Source: Rufibacter immobilis (GTDB lineage: Bacteria; Bacteroidota; Bacteroidia; Cytophagales; Hymenobacteraceae). From it: 64,000 nucleotides of DNA. Positions 25,389-34,424 of the stretch are shown here, piece by piece. The translations under genes were made by a program, and so were the position numbers. Under the pieces are notes generated by a model, which was not told the origin of the DNA, did no database searches, and saw only the letters and a program-made list of their open reading frames with translations. Every line of letters begins with the position of its first letter. Position 1 is the stretch's first letter. The stretch is from NCBI RefSeq assembly GCF_003721565.1, contig NZ_RJJE01000017.1, forward strand, positions 1,414,636 through 1,478,635. Direction: 5' to 3'.

Positions 25389-26756
25389 CTAAGGCTCTAG
25401 CTTTTCAAGAGGAATCAAATAGAACCTTCCTTTCTTAGCGTTTACAGACAAGGTCATTTTAGTATTAGCGTTTCCATCTGGAACCTCAACCCACTTGTAC
25501 ACTTTATAAGAACTATTCACAGGTTGCAAACCCCACTTTTCACAGATGACCTTCCTGATCTCGCTTATCCCATAAATCGCTTTTCTACCATTTGCCAAGG
25601 TTACCAGTTCAGCAATCTCGTTTAGTGTCAGCTTTAACCATGGGTCTGTATCTCCTCTGCTTATGATCTCGTCATTGAATTCATAGTAGTAGTCTTTGAT
25701 AGTATCAACAAGCAATTTCTCCATATTGCTTTTACAGCCCCGAATGGTCACCTCCAAGTCAGGAGTCCATATATCTTCTACTCTATGCCACATCCTAGTC
25801 ATAGGTGTAGGAGTATGCATTTTTCTGTCTATCAAAAACCTTAAGAATGCAGGAATTTCCTTTTCAAGTTCCTCTATGAAGTTAACATTGTCATGCTTTA
25901 ACGGCTTGATATACCTTACCCAATACCTGATTTCCTCCTCTTCAATTGGCAAGAAGTCCTTTACATTATTTGACGCAAAAACGAACTTGCCAAAGAATTC
26001 TGTTTCTATCTTATCCTTTTGCTTTGCCTCTGTTTTAAATACTGTAGTAGTTGATAGGTTCTTAATCCGTTCTGCGGCTTTCTTGCTATCTATGAATGTC
26101 TCATCAATTCCAATTATCAACTTTGATGTCCAGTCACTGTTAAACTTACCCTCTATATCCTCACTATTTATTCGAGTGAGATTTTTCCCGAATATCAGAT
26201 TTAACCAATTCAGGAATGTGGTTTTCCCAGTATTCCTTAAATCAGATACAAGGCATAGTATATACAGTTTTTGTAATGGCTTAGTATAGAGGAGTTTCAG
26301 GTAATCTAATCCTATCTCTAGCTGTTCCCCGAAAATATGGCCTAGAAAGTTTAAAGTATTGGGTATTGGAGATGACACTAACGAAGGACAAAACTTTAGC
26401 GGTTCGTATAGGTTATAACAGCCCTCTATATCTCTCTCATACTTTAAATGCTCAGGCCTGATTACAAACGCTTTATACTTTTCCATCTTGTGGAGAATAA
26501 TTTTGGATTCCTTACTATCATAATCTTCCATGATAGTAATCCTTTTCCATGGATCAAGTCTTTCTCCGAGATACTTTCCTGGTGTCGCCGCTGGAACAAT
26601 AATTTTTCTGAAATAATTAGTACCAACCTTAATGTACTCTTCATGAGGCTCCATAAAAGCTCTCCCCTCCACTGGTGGTTTTCTTTCAATTTTCATTAAT
26701 CTATTGCTGTGATTATTATGGGCCGTTTCCTTAATAATTTGATTACCTATTTCCAT
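25389..26756 (-). CDS. SF3-type primase/helicase-like protein (DUF5906 class)
   Basis: 455 residues. The central ATPase core has a slightly degenerate Walker A 'SDLRNTGKTTFLNWL' (about 172-186; D replaces the usual A/G), Walker B 'KLIIGIDET' (about 214) and a motif C-like 'GKFVFASNN' (about 252). The arrangement matches viral/plasmid superfamily-3 helicases and DUF5906 proteins of mobile elements. A wHTH-like segment follows ('LNEIAELVTLANGRKAIYGIS'). The N-terminus lacks a complete primase domain. Likely role: replication of the excised island. The start overlaps the stop of the upstream small gene by one base. Confidence 0.8.
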   Translation of the reverse strand: MEIGNQIIKETAHNNHSNRLMKIERKPPVEGRAFMEPHEEYIKVGTNYFRKIIVPAATPGKYLGERLDPWKRITIMEDYDSKESKIILHKMEKYKAFVIRPEHLKYERDIEGCYNLYEPLKFCPSLVSSPIPNTLNFLGHIFGEQLEIGLDYLKLLYTKPLQKLYILCLVSDLRNTGKTTFLNWLNLIFGKNLTRINSEDIEGKFNSDWTSKLIIGIDETFIDSKKAAERIKNLSTTTVFKTEAKQKDKIETEFFGKFVFASNNVKDFLPIEEEEIRYWVRYIKPLKHDNVNFIEELEKEIPAFLRFLIDRKMHTPTPMTRMWHRVEDIWTPDLEVTIRGCKSNMEKLLVDTIKDYYYEFNDEIISRGDTDPWLKLTLNEIAELVTLANGRKAIYGISEIRKVICEKWGLQPVNSSYKVYKWVEVPDGNANTKMTLSVNAKKGRFYLIPLEKLEP

Positions 26757-27220
26757 CAGGCGACTTCCTTTCCATTAATACTTAAAACTGCATCATCTGT
26801 ATACCCCAGCTTACTTAAATCATTCATTAATTCAGCCTGAGCCATATTGCAGAGTCTATCCACCTCCTGCTTCGTTCTGATTTTAACAAGCTCATCAATT
26901 TCAATTCTCTTACATATCGTCATTATCTTTAAATAAGAGTTCAAAGTTCTTACTTCTCTTTTTAGGTCTTCAATTTTACGTAAACAGATTACTCTCTCAT
27001 GATCTATCATGATCGCCCTAGCAATAAGAAAATGTAGATTTTCATAAGCTTTTAGGTAAGCATTTATCTTATCAGCCCACTTTAGCTCTATATTTTCTTT
27101 TTTGTAAATAGAGGACTTGTATCTGTCTAAGTCTTGCTTATCTGCCTTGATTACTTTATTAAACTGGAATAAAGATTTCCTAAGGGCTTCTTCTATTTCA
27201 AAAATGTATGCGTTATCCAT
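26756..27220 (-). CDS. Unknown coiled-coil protein of the island core
   Basis: 154 residues from the ATG at 27220; a GTG extension to 27256 is possible but less likely. It is highly charged and helical, rich in Lys, Glu and Ile, with probable coiled coil at about 20-130 and no motif I recognise. Sits between the excisionase-like gene and the helicase gene with stop/start overlap, so it is probably part of the same transcript and may act in replication or its control. Confidence 0.65.
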   Translation of the reverse strand: MDNAYIFEIEEALRKSLFQFNKVIKADKQDLDRYKSSIYKKENIELKWADKINAYLKAYENLHFLIARAIMIDHERVICLRKIEDLKREVRTLNSYLKIMTICKRIEIDELVKIRTKQEVDRLCNMAQAELMNDLSKLGYTDDAVLSINGKEVA

Positions 27221-27293
27221 TTTTAAATTCGGTTTTTTAAATCGCCATTGATACACATTGTTCTATATGTATAAGACTAATCTATCACTAGAA

Positions 27294-27578
27294 CTATTTG
27301 AGCAATTCTGGTGTCACCTGAGCTATTTTTAGAAGTTCAGATTTATAATAGAAAACAGTTCTGCCTACTTTGTTAAAAGGTATAATTCCTTTCTTCTGCC
27401 ACCTAATGATTGTAACTGTTGTTACACCAAATAGTGCTGCAGCTTGTTTCTGGCTTAGTTTTTCACCTTTCTCTTCTTTTGAATACAAAGGTTTAGCTCT
27501 AAGATATTTATCAATGTAATCGTCTAAATCCCGCTTGGTCATTGAAATGACTAAAATTTGGTCGTTCTCAGTTTTCAT
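27294..27578 (-). CDS. Helix-turn-helix excisionase-like protein
   Basis: 94 residues with an AlpA/MerR-type HTH: 'LSQKQAAALFGVTTVTIIRW' (about 42-61) followed by 'KKGIIPFNKVGRTVFYYKSE', the wing typical of excisionases. Proteins like this sit next to tyrosine integrases in Bacteroidota conjugative and mobilisable elements, where they steer excision or control gene expression. Confidence 0.8.
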   Translation of the reverse strand: MKTENDQILVISMTKRDLDDYIDKYLRAKPLYSKEEKGEKLSQKQAAALFGVTTVTIIRWQKKGIIPFNKVGRTVFYYKSELLKIAQVTPELLK

Positions 27579-27635
27579 ATTTTGTTAACTTTTTTATTTT
27601 TATGTAAACATTTTATTTAAAAAAAAAGCAGCTAA

Positions 27636-28409
27636 CTATCCGCTAAGCTCTTCTATTTCAGTTATAACTGAATGATACATTGCTTCAAATATTTCCTCCA
27701 TCGCAGGAAGTTGTTCCATTGTCATAACATTCTTCTTCTTAAGAAATGAAATAAATTCCTGAGTATGATTATCCCTAAACCAGTAAAAAGTTAAATTCCC
27801 TCTATAGGCTTTAAACCTATCATCATAGTCAAAATTGAGATGTAAAAACTCAACAATATTTTCATGTGCGATCGTAAAGCATTGTATATATTTATTTTCA
27901 AGCACAGATGCTACAAATAATTGGTTTTGTTCCCCAAGCTCTGTCAAACCGCCTATCAATTCATAATAAGGCTTTTCCCAATCAATTATGTAAAAAGGCT
28001 GGGGATAGAATTCTCTCATCATTTCTCTAAGCAAGTCCCTACCCTTCTGAGCAATAAACTCAAGCATATCTTCAGTACATACTTCATAAATAGGGGTAAA
28101 AGCCTTAAGTGTAAAGTCATTTCTCTCAAAAGGTCTTAAGAAAGTTATGATATCGTGGATGATATTATGTTCCAGGGCTAGTGCTTTACCAAGCCCAAGG
28201 TCGTCCCCTCCTGTCAATGAGTTATCAAGATCTTGCTGTGATACCTGTAACTCAATGTCAGTTACCCATGCTATCTTATTAGCCCGACTTCGCATTCTGT
28301 TCACCTGCCTCTTAACAGTCACTTGAACATAAATATAGTGGCGGTCACTCCTGTTTTCCTTATTTGATAAACTTTTATTCAAATAATGCTTAACGGTTAT
28401 CTTACCCAT
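27636..28409 (-). CDS. Unknown protein with integrase-like N-terminal arm-binding segment
   Basis: 257 residues. The first 60 residues ('KITVKHYLNKSLS', 'HYIYVQVTVKRQVNRMRS') resemble the arm-site DNA-binding domain at the N-terminus of Bacteroidota tyrosine recombinases, but no catalytic domain follows. The rest is acidic/aromatic and not recognised. It overlaps the integrase stop by 8 bp, so the two are translationally coupled. A role as recombination accessory factor or competitor for arm sites is my inference. Confidence 0.65.
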   Translation of the reverse strand: MGKITVKHYLNKSLSNKENRSDRHYIYVQVTVKRQVNRMRSRANKIAWVTDIELQVSQQDLDNSLTGGDDLGLGKALALEHNIIHDIITFLRPFERNDFTLKAFTPIYEVCTEDMLEFIAQKGRDLLREMMREFYPQPFYIIDWEKPYYELIGGLTELGEQNQLFVASVLENKYIQCFTIAHENIVEFLHLNFDYDDRFKAYRGNLTFYWFRDNHTQEFISFLKKKNVMTMEQLPAMEEIFEAMYHSVITEIEELSG

Positions 28410-29685
28410 TCATTTTCTGCTTTTGTTCGCGCGCTTTCTTATTCCAAGTCCGGTTCAATTCACTTACCTGGAACGAATCAGTAATATTGATGTACTTATT
28501 GAAATTAGCATCTTTCTTGTGTCCAGTCATACTCTTCAACGCCTTTAAGTTTACATTATCCTCTATGGAAAGGGTTGTAAAGGTTTTTCTTGCAGTATGT
28601 GAGGTTATAAGTTCATATTTGGGCAAAGTTATTTCAATTGCCTTGCCCCCGGAGTACTTTGTTATTGTTTGAAGTTCCTTTATACCAACTTCTTTACAGC
28701 AGTCTTTAATCATTTTATTAAATTTAGGCTCAGGCACCTTAGGCAAAGGATAGTAAGGAGAACCCTCGTACTTTTTTAGAATGTCTAAAGCAAAGTCATT
28801 TAGATAAATCTTCATCTTCTCCTTAGTTTTTACAATAGTCTTCACAATTGCATTATCCTTAATATGACCTATACTTAGTGTCTTTAAGTCAGAGTATCTT
28901 AATCCAGTAAAGCACCCGAAACAATAGATATCCCTCACACGGCTCGATCTTTCATCTTCAAACTCATAATTATTGAGAATCATCAGCTCCTCAAACGTTA
29001 AATATATAATATCTATGTCCCTTTCAGAGGCCTTGAACTTCTTATAGACATCGAACCTGTTCAGCCCCCTTTCTTGCGCCCAAGAAAGAAAAGTCTTCAA
29101 AGATGCAACAAGTGCAGCAAAGTAATTATCAGAACAAGCCTTTTTCCCGTTTTCTACCCTACCTATGAATGCATACTTCTGCAGTTTATCATAGAATTCT
29201 AAATTTATACTGTCAAACCTCAATTCATATTTTTTAAAACTCTCAAACTCTTTGTAGAAGTTAAGGGCTGTGTAATGCTTTTTATAAGTCCTTTCTGCTT
29301 TTGAGGACTTATACATTTCTGTGAACTCAGCAAAAACCTCGAAGAAGGATCTATTTCTTACAAGCGACAAAAATTTTTCGTTTAACTGATTGTCAACATA
29401 CTCCTTAGTCAACCTGATATCATTCAAAAGAGCATCGTTGAAGATATCCTGCACCTTCTTTCTGTACTTGTCAAGCGTTGCATTATACACTTCATGGTTG
29501 TTCTCAGGTTCTCCTTTCAGCGGAGGCTTCACCTTGCTTTTCACAGTGCTCCAGTGATTTGGCTTTGTTTTGATCTTTAGTTGCCTCCTGATTCTTACCC
29601 CATCAAAGGTTAATATCATCATAACAGGACATTCTCCTCTCTTGTCTTTTTTACTCTTGAGGAGGTTGAAGCTGAGATTTGCCAT
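28402..29685 (-). CDS. int: Tyrosine site-specific integrase
   Basis: 427 residues. The N-terminal arm-binding domain ('LLKSKKDKRGECPVMMILTFDGVRIRRQLKI') is followed by a SAM-like core-binding domain (about 95-215) and the catalytic domain. Visible catalytic residues: Arg in 'FTGLRYSDLKTL', Lys in 'VKTKEKMKIYL', HxxR in 'TSHTARKTFTTL', His in 'MTGHKKDANF' and Tyr in 'NKYINITD'. This is the Bacteroidota family that integrates elements, often into tRNA 3' ends. Likely acts on the direct repeats at 21177 and 46131. Confidence 0.92.
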   Translation of the reverse strand: MANLSFNLLKSKKDKRGECPVMMILTFDGVRIRRQLKIKTKPNHWSTVKSKVKPPLKGEPENNHEVYNATLDKYRKKVQDIFNDALLNDIRLTKEYVDNQLNEKFLSLVRNRSFFEVFAEFTEMYKSSKAERTYKKHYTALNFYKEFESFKKYELRFDSINLEFYDKLQKYAFIGRVENGKKACSDNYFAALVASLKTFLSWAQERGLNRFDVYKKFKASERDIDIIYLTFEELMILNNYEFEDERSSRVRDIYCFGCFTGLRYSDLKTLSIGHIKDNAIVKTIVKTKEKMKIYLNDFALDILKKYEGSPYYPLPKVPEPKFNKMIKDCCKEVGIKELQTITKYSGGKAIEITLPKYELITSHTARKTFTTLSIEDNVNLKALKSMTGHKKDANFNKYINITDSFQVSELNRTWNKKAREQKQKMNG

Positions 29686-30225
29686 AAAAACTTTTTACCT
29701 AAGAGTTTGTGTTTGTTAATAATGTTTACAAATATAAAAGAATGTAAACACCATTAGCAAGTCTTGTTACATTAATATTTTCTAAGCTTATCAGATGTTG
29801 ATTGCTAAGCCTTGCAACTTTGGGCATTCACAACTGGTAACCTTAAATAGTAATGGCTGCTCCTTACTCAATCCTGATTTTAGTATAATGACTGTTTCAT
29901 CGAAAGCATTGCTCCCTGTTGCTGTTCACATTGCTATCTGCTGCCAGTCCTCGTTTCTAGAACGGTACAGGCTTAAACCCAATTCAAATTGATCCAGCAG
30001 ACCATTTTGATGACAATCGAAAAAGTATACCTAAGAAAGAGTGGCAGGTTTCTGAGACTGAATGTTAAAGTTTACCGATAAGGCTATCTTTAGCTAATGC
30101 CTCACATTGCATAAACTGGTGAAATACCTGAACTAACGTTGAAGCTCGTATAATAGATGTATAACTCGATTCACAAATCAGCTGGTTGAAATTGGATGTA
30201 AGAAAATCCTATAAAGTTCAGAGAA

Positions 30226-30308
30226 CAACTAGATGCAATCCTCAGCAACGTTGAAGGCAATGTTATAATTTCGTTGCCTTCAACGTTGCTGAGGATTGCA
30301 TCTAGTTG
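30226..30308. repeat. Perfect 35-bp inverted repeat with 13-nt loop
   Basis: Arms 30226-30260 and 30274-30308 are exact reverse complements and include GCAACGTTGAAGGCAA. It lies in the 1.4-kb gene-free region upstream of the integrase. Confidence 0.95.
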
Positions 30309-30470
30309 GGAAATGATAAAATACAAACTTTTCTACTTCACTAATTGCAGGTCTGTTTCTACTAAGTTGAAAGAATCTTGTAAACAGGAACTGACTAATG
30401 TTCAACTATAAAAGCAAAAGACAATTTTTATATTCCTTCAACCGAAGATTTCTCCAAAGTTATACACTGA

Positions 30471-30540
30471 TCTGCTTTCAGTACGTTGCCAAACGTTGCA
30501 ACAATGTTGTTGCAACGTTTGGCAACGTACTGAAAGCAGA
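30471..30540. repeat. Perfect 34-bp inverted repeat with 2-nt loop
   Basis: Arms 30471-30504 and 30507-30540 pair without mismatch. They contain TACGTTGCC and AACGTTGCAACAA, sharing the AACGTTG core with the other two large repeats. Region 29686-31131 otherwise holds only the MITE below and AT-rich DNA. Confidence 0.95.
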
Positions 30541-30595
30541 CAATGCGTTAACTCTATCAGCAGGCTCAACTGCTTTAAATCCAAACTTAGTCATA

Positions 30596-30753
30596 CTAGG
30601 CTGTGTCTGAAAAATGGCGAGGCAGTGCCGTTTTGGAGCTACTTTTGGAAAAGTAGCTCCAAAACGGCGGCCTAAAATAAGCGGTAGCGGCAGAAACTAG
30701 CCCAGGGGAACCGGATAGAAAAACTCCAAAAGCATTTTTCAGACACAGCCTAG
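30596..30753. mobile_element. 158-bp MITE with CTAG target duplication
   Basis: Terminal inverted repeats begin GCTGTGTCTGAAAAATG and are exact for 21 bp, including the flanking CTAG that appears at both ends as a 4-bp direct repeat. There is no coding capacity. The ends and CTAG target resemble IS5-family elements. It carries an internal perfect hairpin (30627-30668). Confidence 0.85.
30627..30668. repeat. Interspersed-type palindrome inside the MITE
   Basis: Perfect 20-bp arms GCCGTTTTGGAGCTACTTTT with loop GG. Similar in design to the genome-wide hairpins but with a different middle. Confidence 0.8.
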
Positions 30754-31131
30754 TTCTATAATCATGTCTTAATGAAAAACATTACATTGGCACTTTCACC
30801 CACAAAAAAGAATACATATTTGTATAATTTATCTAACCCAGCTCCAGCCATTCGTATTCATAACCTTGATGAGTCTTTCTTCATCCTATTGTTTCATTAA
30901 ATTATTTAAATAATAAAGATTGGTTTTTATTAATCATACAGTTAATTGAGACAAAACCTGTGACAGTTAGTTATTATAACATATTATCTAGGCTTGTCTC
31001 ATAATATGACCATTTTTGAGACATAAAAAGAATAATATTCTAATAGCTAAAATTAAGTTTGCTAATTCCTTAACAAACTTATTGATAATTGTTTCAATGA
31101 GGTAACATATGCAAACAATCAGACAAAAGAT

Positions 31132-31617
31132 TCAAATTACTTTAACCCAATTATTTAACAAGGAGAGAAAATACTTAAACTGTGGTAAGGTTATATAGTG
31201 GGATGAAACTAATGGTGGCGGCAGATTATGATGAACTGCCGTGGATTCAAATTCCTCATATAAGATGTTAAAGAAGGTAAGGAGATTCTTATCCTCCTCC
31301 GATACGGGAGTAAACGTAAATGGGGAAAGACTCCGAACTACACTTTTAACTGTGGGGTTGGAGATACTGCAAACCAATAAATCTCTCTCAACCGTTAAGC
31401 ACTCTGTATTAACTGAAAGCCTTATACCAGGTTGTGCCCTTGTGATCTGCAGGTATTTTTCAAAAGCCTCCGGGGGGAGTATCCTCCTTTCCTCATCAAA
31501 CAAACCTTGGGCCATCTTCAGTATATCCTCGCTCAAATCATCATAACGCTCAGCCTCTACCTCAATCTCTGATGCCAGATTCCACAAGGCCTCATTCAAT
31601 TTCTTGAGCTTTTTCAT
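31132..31617 (-). CDS. Unknown small protein, diverged paralogue of the 42121-42570 gene
   Basis: 161 residues, no signal or membrane segment. The N-terminal amphipathic helix 'KKLKKLNEALWNLASEIEVEAE', the 'YLQITRAQPGIRLSV' strand and the C-terminal 'FKYFLSLL' recur in the same order in the protein encoded at 42121-42570. Predicted alpha/beta with a helical start. Function unknown. Both copies lie inside the island. Confidence 0.7.
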   Translation of the reverse strand: MKKLKKLNEALWNLASEIEVEAERYDDLSEDILKMAQGLFDEERRILPPEAFEKYLQITRAQPGIRLSVNTECLTVERDLLVCSISNPTVKSVVRSLSPFTFTPVSEEDKNLLTFFNILYEEFESTAVHHNLPPPLVSSHYITLPQFKYFLSLLNNWVKVI

Positions 31618-31853
31618 AGTTAATGCGCATGTATAGCCTGTATTACCAATAAAAACTTGGAGGGGTTTTCCGGAAATACAAGTTATTGAAAATACAGTAG
31701 AACTACGTACGCTGCCAGTTCTCGCCAGCTAGTTTAACGCTAATGCTTTAGCAAAGCACGTTTTGGCTCGGCCCATTTCATTTGGTTAGACATGAAAGAC
31801 AGAACTTACAACGCTTAATTCCAGTACTTAATTAAGTAAACAATTATCTGACA

Positions 31854-32093
31854 ATGGAGATTCTAAAGTTCAAAACGAATGTGGCAACCCAAGCAGATGT
31901 AACCAGTGTTACCCCAGCATTGGACCAATTGGAGAAAGTTGAGAATTGGAGGTTTGACACAGAAACAGAAAATAATATCCTAAGTGTTTCCGGCTCAGGG
32001 GTTGACCCACAGAAGGTGGAAAATGCTTTAAGCGAAGTAGGGTTCAATGCGGAACTAATCAGAGTGTTAGGCATAGGAGGAGAAGCACTTTAA
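31854..32093 (+). CDS. HMA-fold small protein lacking the CxxC metal site
   Basis: 79 residues. 'EILKFKTNVATQADVTSVTPALDQLEKVENWRFDTE' followed by 'SGSGVDPQKVENALSEVGFNAE' follows the beta-alpha-beta-beta-alpha-beta pattern of heavy-metal-associated domains. The metal-binding CxxC loop is replaced by 'VATQAD', so copper transport is unlikely. Stands alone on the plus strand. Confidence 0.7.
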   Translation: MEILKFKTNVATQADVTSVTPALDQLEKVENWRFDTETENNILSVSGSGVDPQKVENALSEVGFNAELIRVLGIGGEAL

Positions 32094-32192
32094 CGATTGA
32101 ACAAAACACTTATCTTAGAAAGCCACAATTTCTATCAGTTGGTGAACCAGATGATTTAAGATTGACCATTTAATTTCGAAATTAGAGTTGCT

Positions 32193-32235
32193 AAAAAAGC
32201 AGAAGGGACAACAGTTAAATCCTGTGGCCCTTCTG
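32193..32235 (-). terminator. Rho-independent terminator on the minus strand
   Basis: On the minus strand CAGAAGGG / CCCTTCTG with an inner near-paired CCACAG / CTGTTG, then CTTTTTT. It would end the transcript of the 32417-33427 gene. No gene is supported in 32094-32416. Confidence 0.7.
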
Positions 32236-32416
32236 TCTCCTTTCCGCTGATGTTAATAAAAAGCGTGGACACTGAAGAGGTTACGCGTTGAATTAATAGC
32301 AGGGTGTAATCTGTAGTTCTGATTAGTATTACAAAAAATGAAAATGCGTTTATACCTAATTGCTGATAAGTTGGGGTAAGGAATTGTAAATGGTTTGGCA
32401 TCCATCAGAATAAAAA

Positions 32417-33427
32417 TCAACTACCCCTCACACCAATAATTGGCACTTTAAAGATGTGGAACTCCAGTTCAGAGATGTCTCCCACAGCCTCATGAATACG
32501 CGAGGTGGTGAAGTAGAAATTATCCTGCTGATCAATGGTGAATGTGTCTGGCCATTTGATTTCAGCGCCCTGCACGAAAGTTATAAATTCACCTTCTGGT
32601 GTTCTCACCATGATGCTATTGCTCTCCAGGTCACCCAGATAAAGGTTACCGTGTCGGTCAAAGATCATCCCATCTGGGGCAGTGGTCATGCCCAAGTTTT
32701 CCACTTTCTCCGCCAGGGCAGATGCCTCCAGACCCTCATCGGTTAACGCCTGCGTGGGCACACGGTACAACGTGTAGCCGGTCAAGGCGTGGTAGTACAG
32801 GTATTTTCTGTCGTTGGATAGAGCAATTCCATCGGCGTGCATCTGGGGTTTTTCGCCGTCTTTTACCCATTTATCCCCTTCCACGGTGAGCCACACGTCT
32901 TCTGATTTGGTGGAAGGATGGTCATCTAATAATCGTCTGGGAACACCCGTTTTCAGGTCCAGCACAATGATGGCCCCCACGCCTGATTCAGTGATGTAAA
33001 TTTTCCCGGCATCACGGTCAATGCGCAGGTCGTTAAGGTAAGATTTCTCTGGGGCAATAGACTTGTCAAACGCCCATTGGTGCTTGAGCTCGTTGGTGAA
33101 CAGGTCAAACTCATACAGCATGGCATTACCCACCACGCCTTTCATCATAGGGCTGGCGGGATCTAGCACAAACAGCGAATCTCCGTGAGCCACTACACTC
33201 TGTACGCAGGTAAAGGTGTTTTCCTTCGGCTCTCCGTGCCAGGTGTTCCATGCCTCATTGGGATAGGGCCGGTACGCTCCGTCTGCCAAGACTTCTACCA
33301 CTGAGAACGGCAAGTTCTCATGCCACCGCGGAAAATTGGCGAACAGCCTGCCCTGCTGGCTGACGGTTACACCAGTGATTTGCACCCCTTGAAACGTGGC
33401 TACTTTGGTTATTGGGTTACCTTCCAT
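32417..33427 (-). CDS. Major royal jelly protein / SMP-30-like beta-propeller protein
   Basis: 336 residues from the ATG at 33427; a TTG two codons upstream is less likely. No signal peptide is visible. Motifs 'YLNDLRIDRDAGKIYITESGVGAIIVLDLKTG', 'HADGIALSNDRKYLYYHALTGYTLYRV' and 'APDGMIFDRHGNLYLGDLESNSI' are characteristic of the bacterial yellow/MRJP branch of six-bladed propellers. Substrate unknown; relatives include lactonases. First cargo gene of the island on the minus strand. Confidence 0.82.
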   Translation of the reverse strand: MEGNPITKVATFQGVQITGVTVSQQGRLFANFPRWHENLPFSVVEVLADGAYRPYPNEAWNTWHGEPKENTFTCVQSVVAHGDSLFVLDPASPMMKGVVGNAMLYEFDLFTNELKHQWAFDKSIAPEKSYLNDLRIDRDAGKIYITESGVGAIIVLDLKTGVPRRLLDDHPSTKSEDVWLTVEGDKWVKDGEKPQMHADGIALSNDRKYLYYHALTGYTLYRVPTQALTDEGLEASALAEKVENLGMTTAPDGMIFDRHGNLYLGDLESNSIMVRTPEGEFITFVQGAEIKWPDTFTIDQQDNFYFTTSRIHEAVGDISELEFHIFKVPIIGVRGS

Positions 33428-33968
33428 TTTCAATGTAAAATGATTTATTTCATTTACTTACTAGGAGAACAGAAAGTTGTTTTGCTTATTATTTTAGTTT
33501 ATAATCAATATTTAGGTTTTAACGGAGTAATAGCAACCTATCCAAAACTTTCTCTTTAGTCAACTGGAACTCTATACTCAACCAATAGGATAGTATAGGC
33601 CGCCGTCAGCAGGCCTAATAAAATGAATCCGAGGAACAGTTTCTTATTTCAATATTTTAAGCTTAATGATACTCTACAAAACTTCACGGGGAGTCTATTT
33701 AATTTCATTAAATCCTATAGACCGATACCGTGTAAGGTTTGGACCATGCTTATTTGGAAGAAATCAACCAAATACCCAACTAAGAATTGTACGCCAGGGT
33801 ATTCTAGGTTTCACATAAGGTATGGGACTTCAATTAGAACTGTGTTTAAAGGCAGCCTACAGAGTCCGCCTTTAAACAATTCCAGAGCTATTAGGTATTA
33901 AAAGTTAGTACCTGGATTACAAAGCGCCCTTTCGGCGTTAATACAGAAAAGTATTTTTTGTTTCTCCC

Positions 33969-34271
33969 ATGGATTCAAACGACAAACGTATAATTAGGCT
34001 CATCAGGGTAAGTGATGAATTGGGGATTTTGGCGCAAAACCAAGAATTTGTTTCAGAATACGCAGGTCTATCCATCGGGAATACCAAGAGGGCATTGCAG
34101 CAGTGTGAGGAACTAGCGCAAGAAAGAAACCTTACGAAGGAATTTGAATTCTGCCTGGATGAACTTGACCATTCTTCATATAAAGTCGGGAAGGGACTTT
34201 TTATAGAAGGCGCGGTGTACGCAAAGACAGTTATTTTCTATTTCATGACTCTGCTCTTCCGAAATGAATAA
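33969..34271 (+). CDS. Hypothetical protein, 100 aa
   Basis: A short open frame with an ATG start and plausible codon use; helical, acidic N-terminal half and a hydrophobic C-terminal stretch ('AVYAKTVIFYFMTLLF'). No family recognised. The 540 bp before it (33428-33968) contain no gene I can support. Confidence 0.45.
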   Translation: MDSNDKRIIRLIRVSDELGILAQNQEFVSEYAGLSIGNTKRALQQCEELAQERNLTKEFEFCLDELDHSSYKVGKGLFIEGAVYAKTVIFYFMTLLFRNE

Positions 34272-34357
34272 AAGGGGAATAAATTTTCCATCCGTATCAT
34301 GATAAGCTGCCGCAACACCATTTGCTGTATGTCAGTTGTGCCCTCCTGAGAAGCAAC

Positions 34358-34398
34358 AGGCTAAAACAAAAGGAGAAAATGCCATTTTGTTTTAGCCT
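34358..34398. terminator. Bidirectional hairpin between convergent genes
   Basis: Perfect 14-bp arms AGGCTAAAACAAAA / TTTTGTTTTAGCCT with a 13-nt loop, 26 bp past the SDR stop codon. Confidence 0.7.
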
Positions 34399-34424
34399 AT
34401 TCTAGTTACATCTGGATAAAACTA

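Noticed and set aside
24965-30540. Large inverted repeats as integron attC sites
   Set aside because: attC sites have imperfect arms with bulged bases and RYYYAAC/GTTRRRY ends in cassette arrays. These repeats are perfect and no integron integrase or cassettes are present.
32156-32401. 81-codon minus-strand frame
   Set aside because: It contains the terminator hairpin of the upstream gene and has no recognisable features.
33623-33901. 92-codon plus-strand frame
   Set aside because: No coding bias, no motif, and no conserved-looking context; likely chance in AT-rich DNA.
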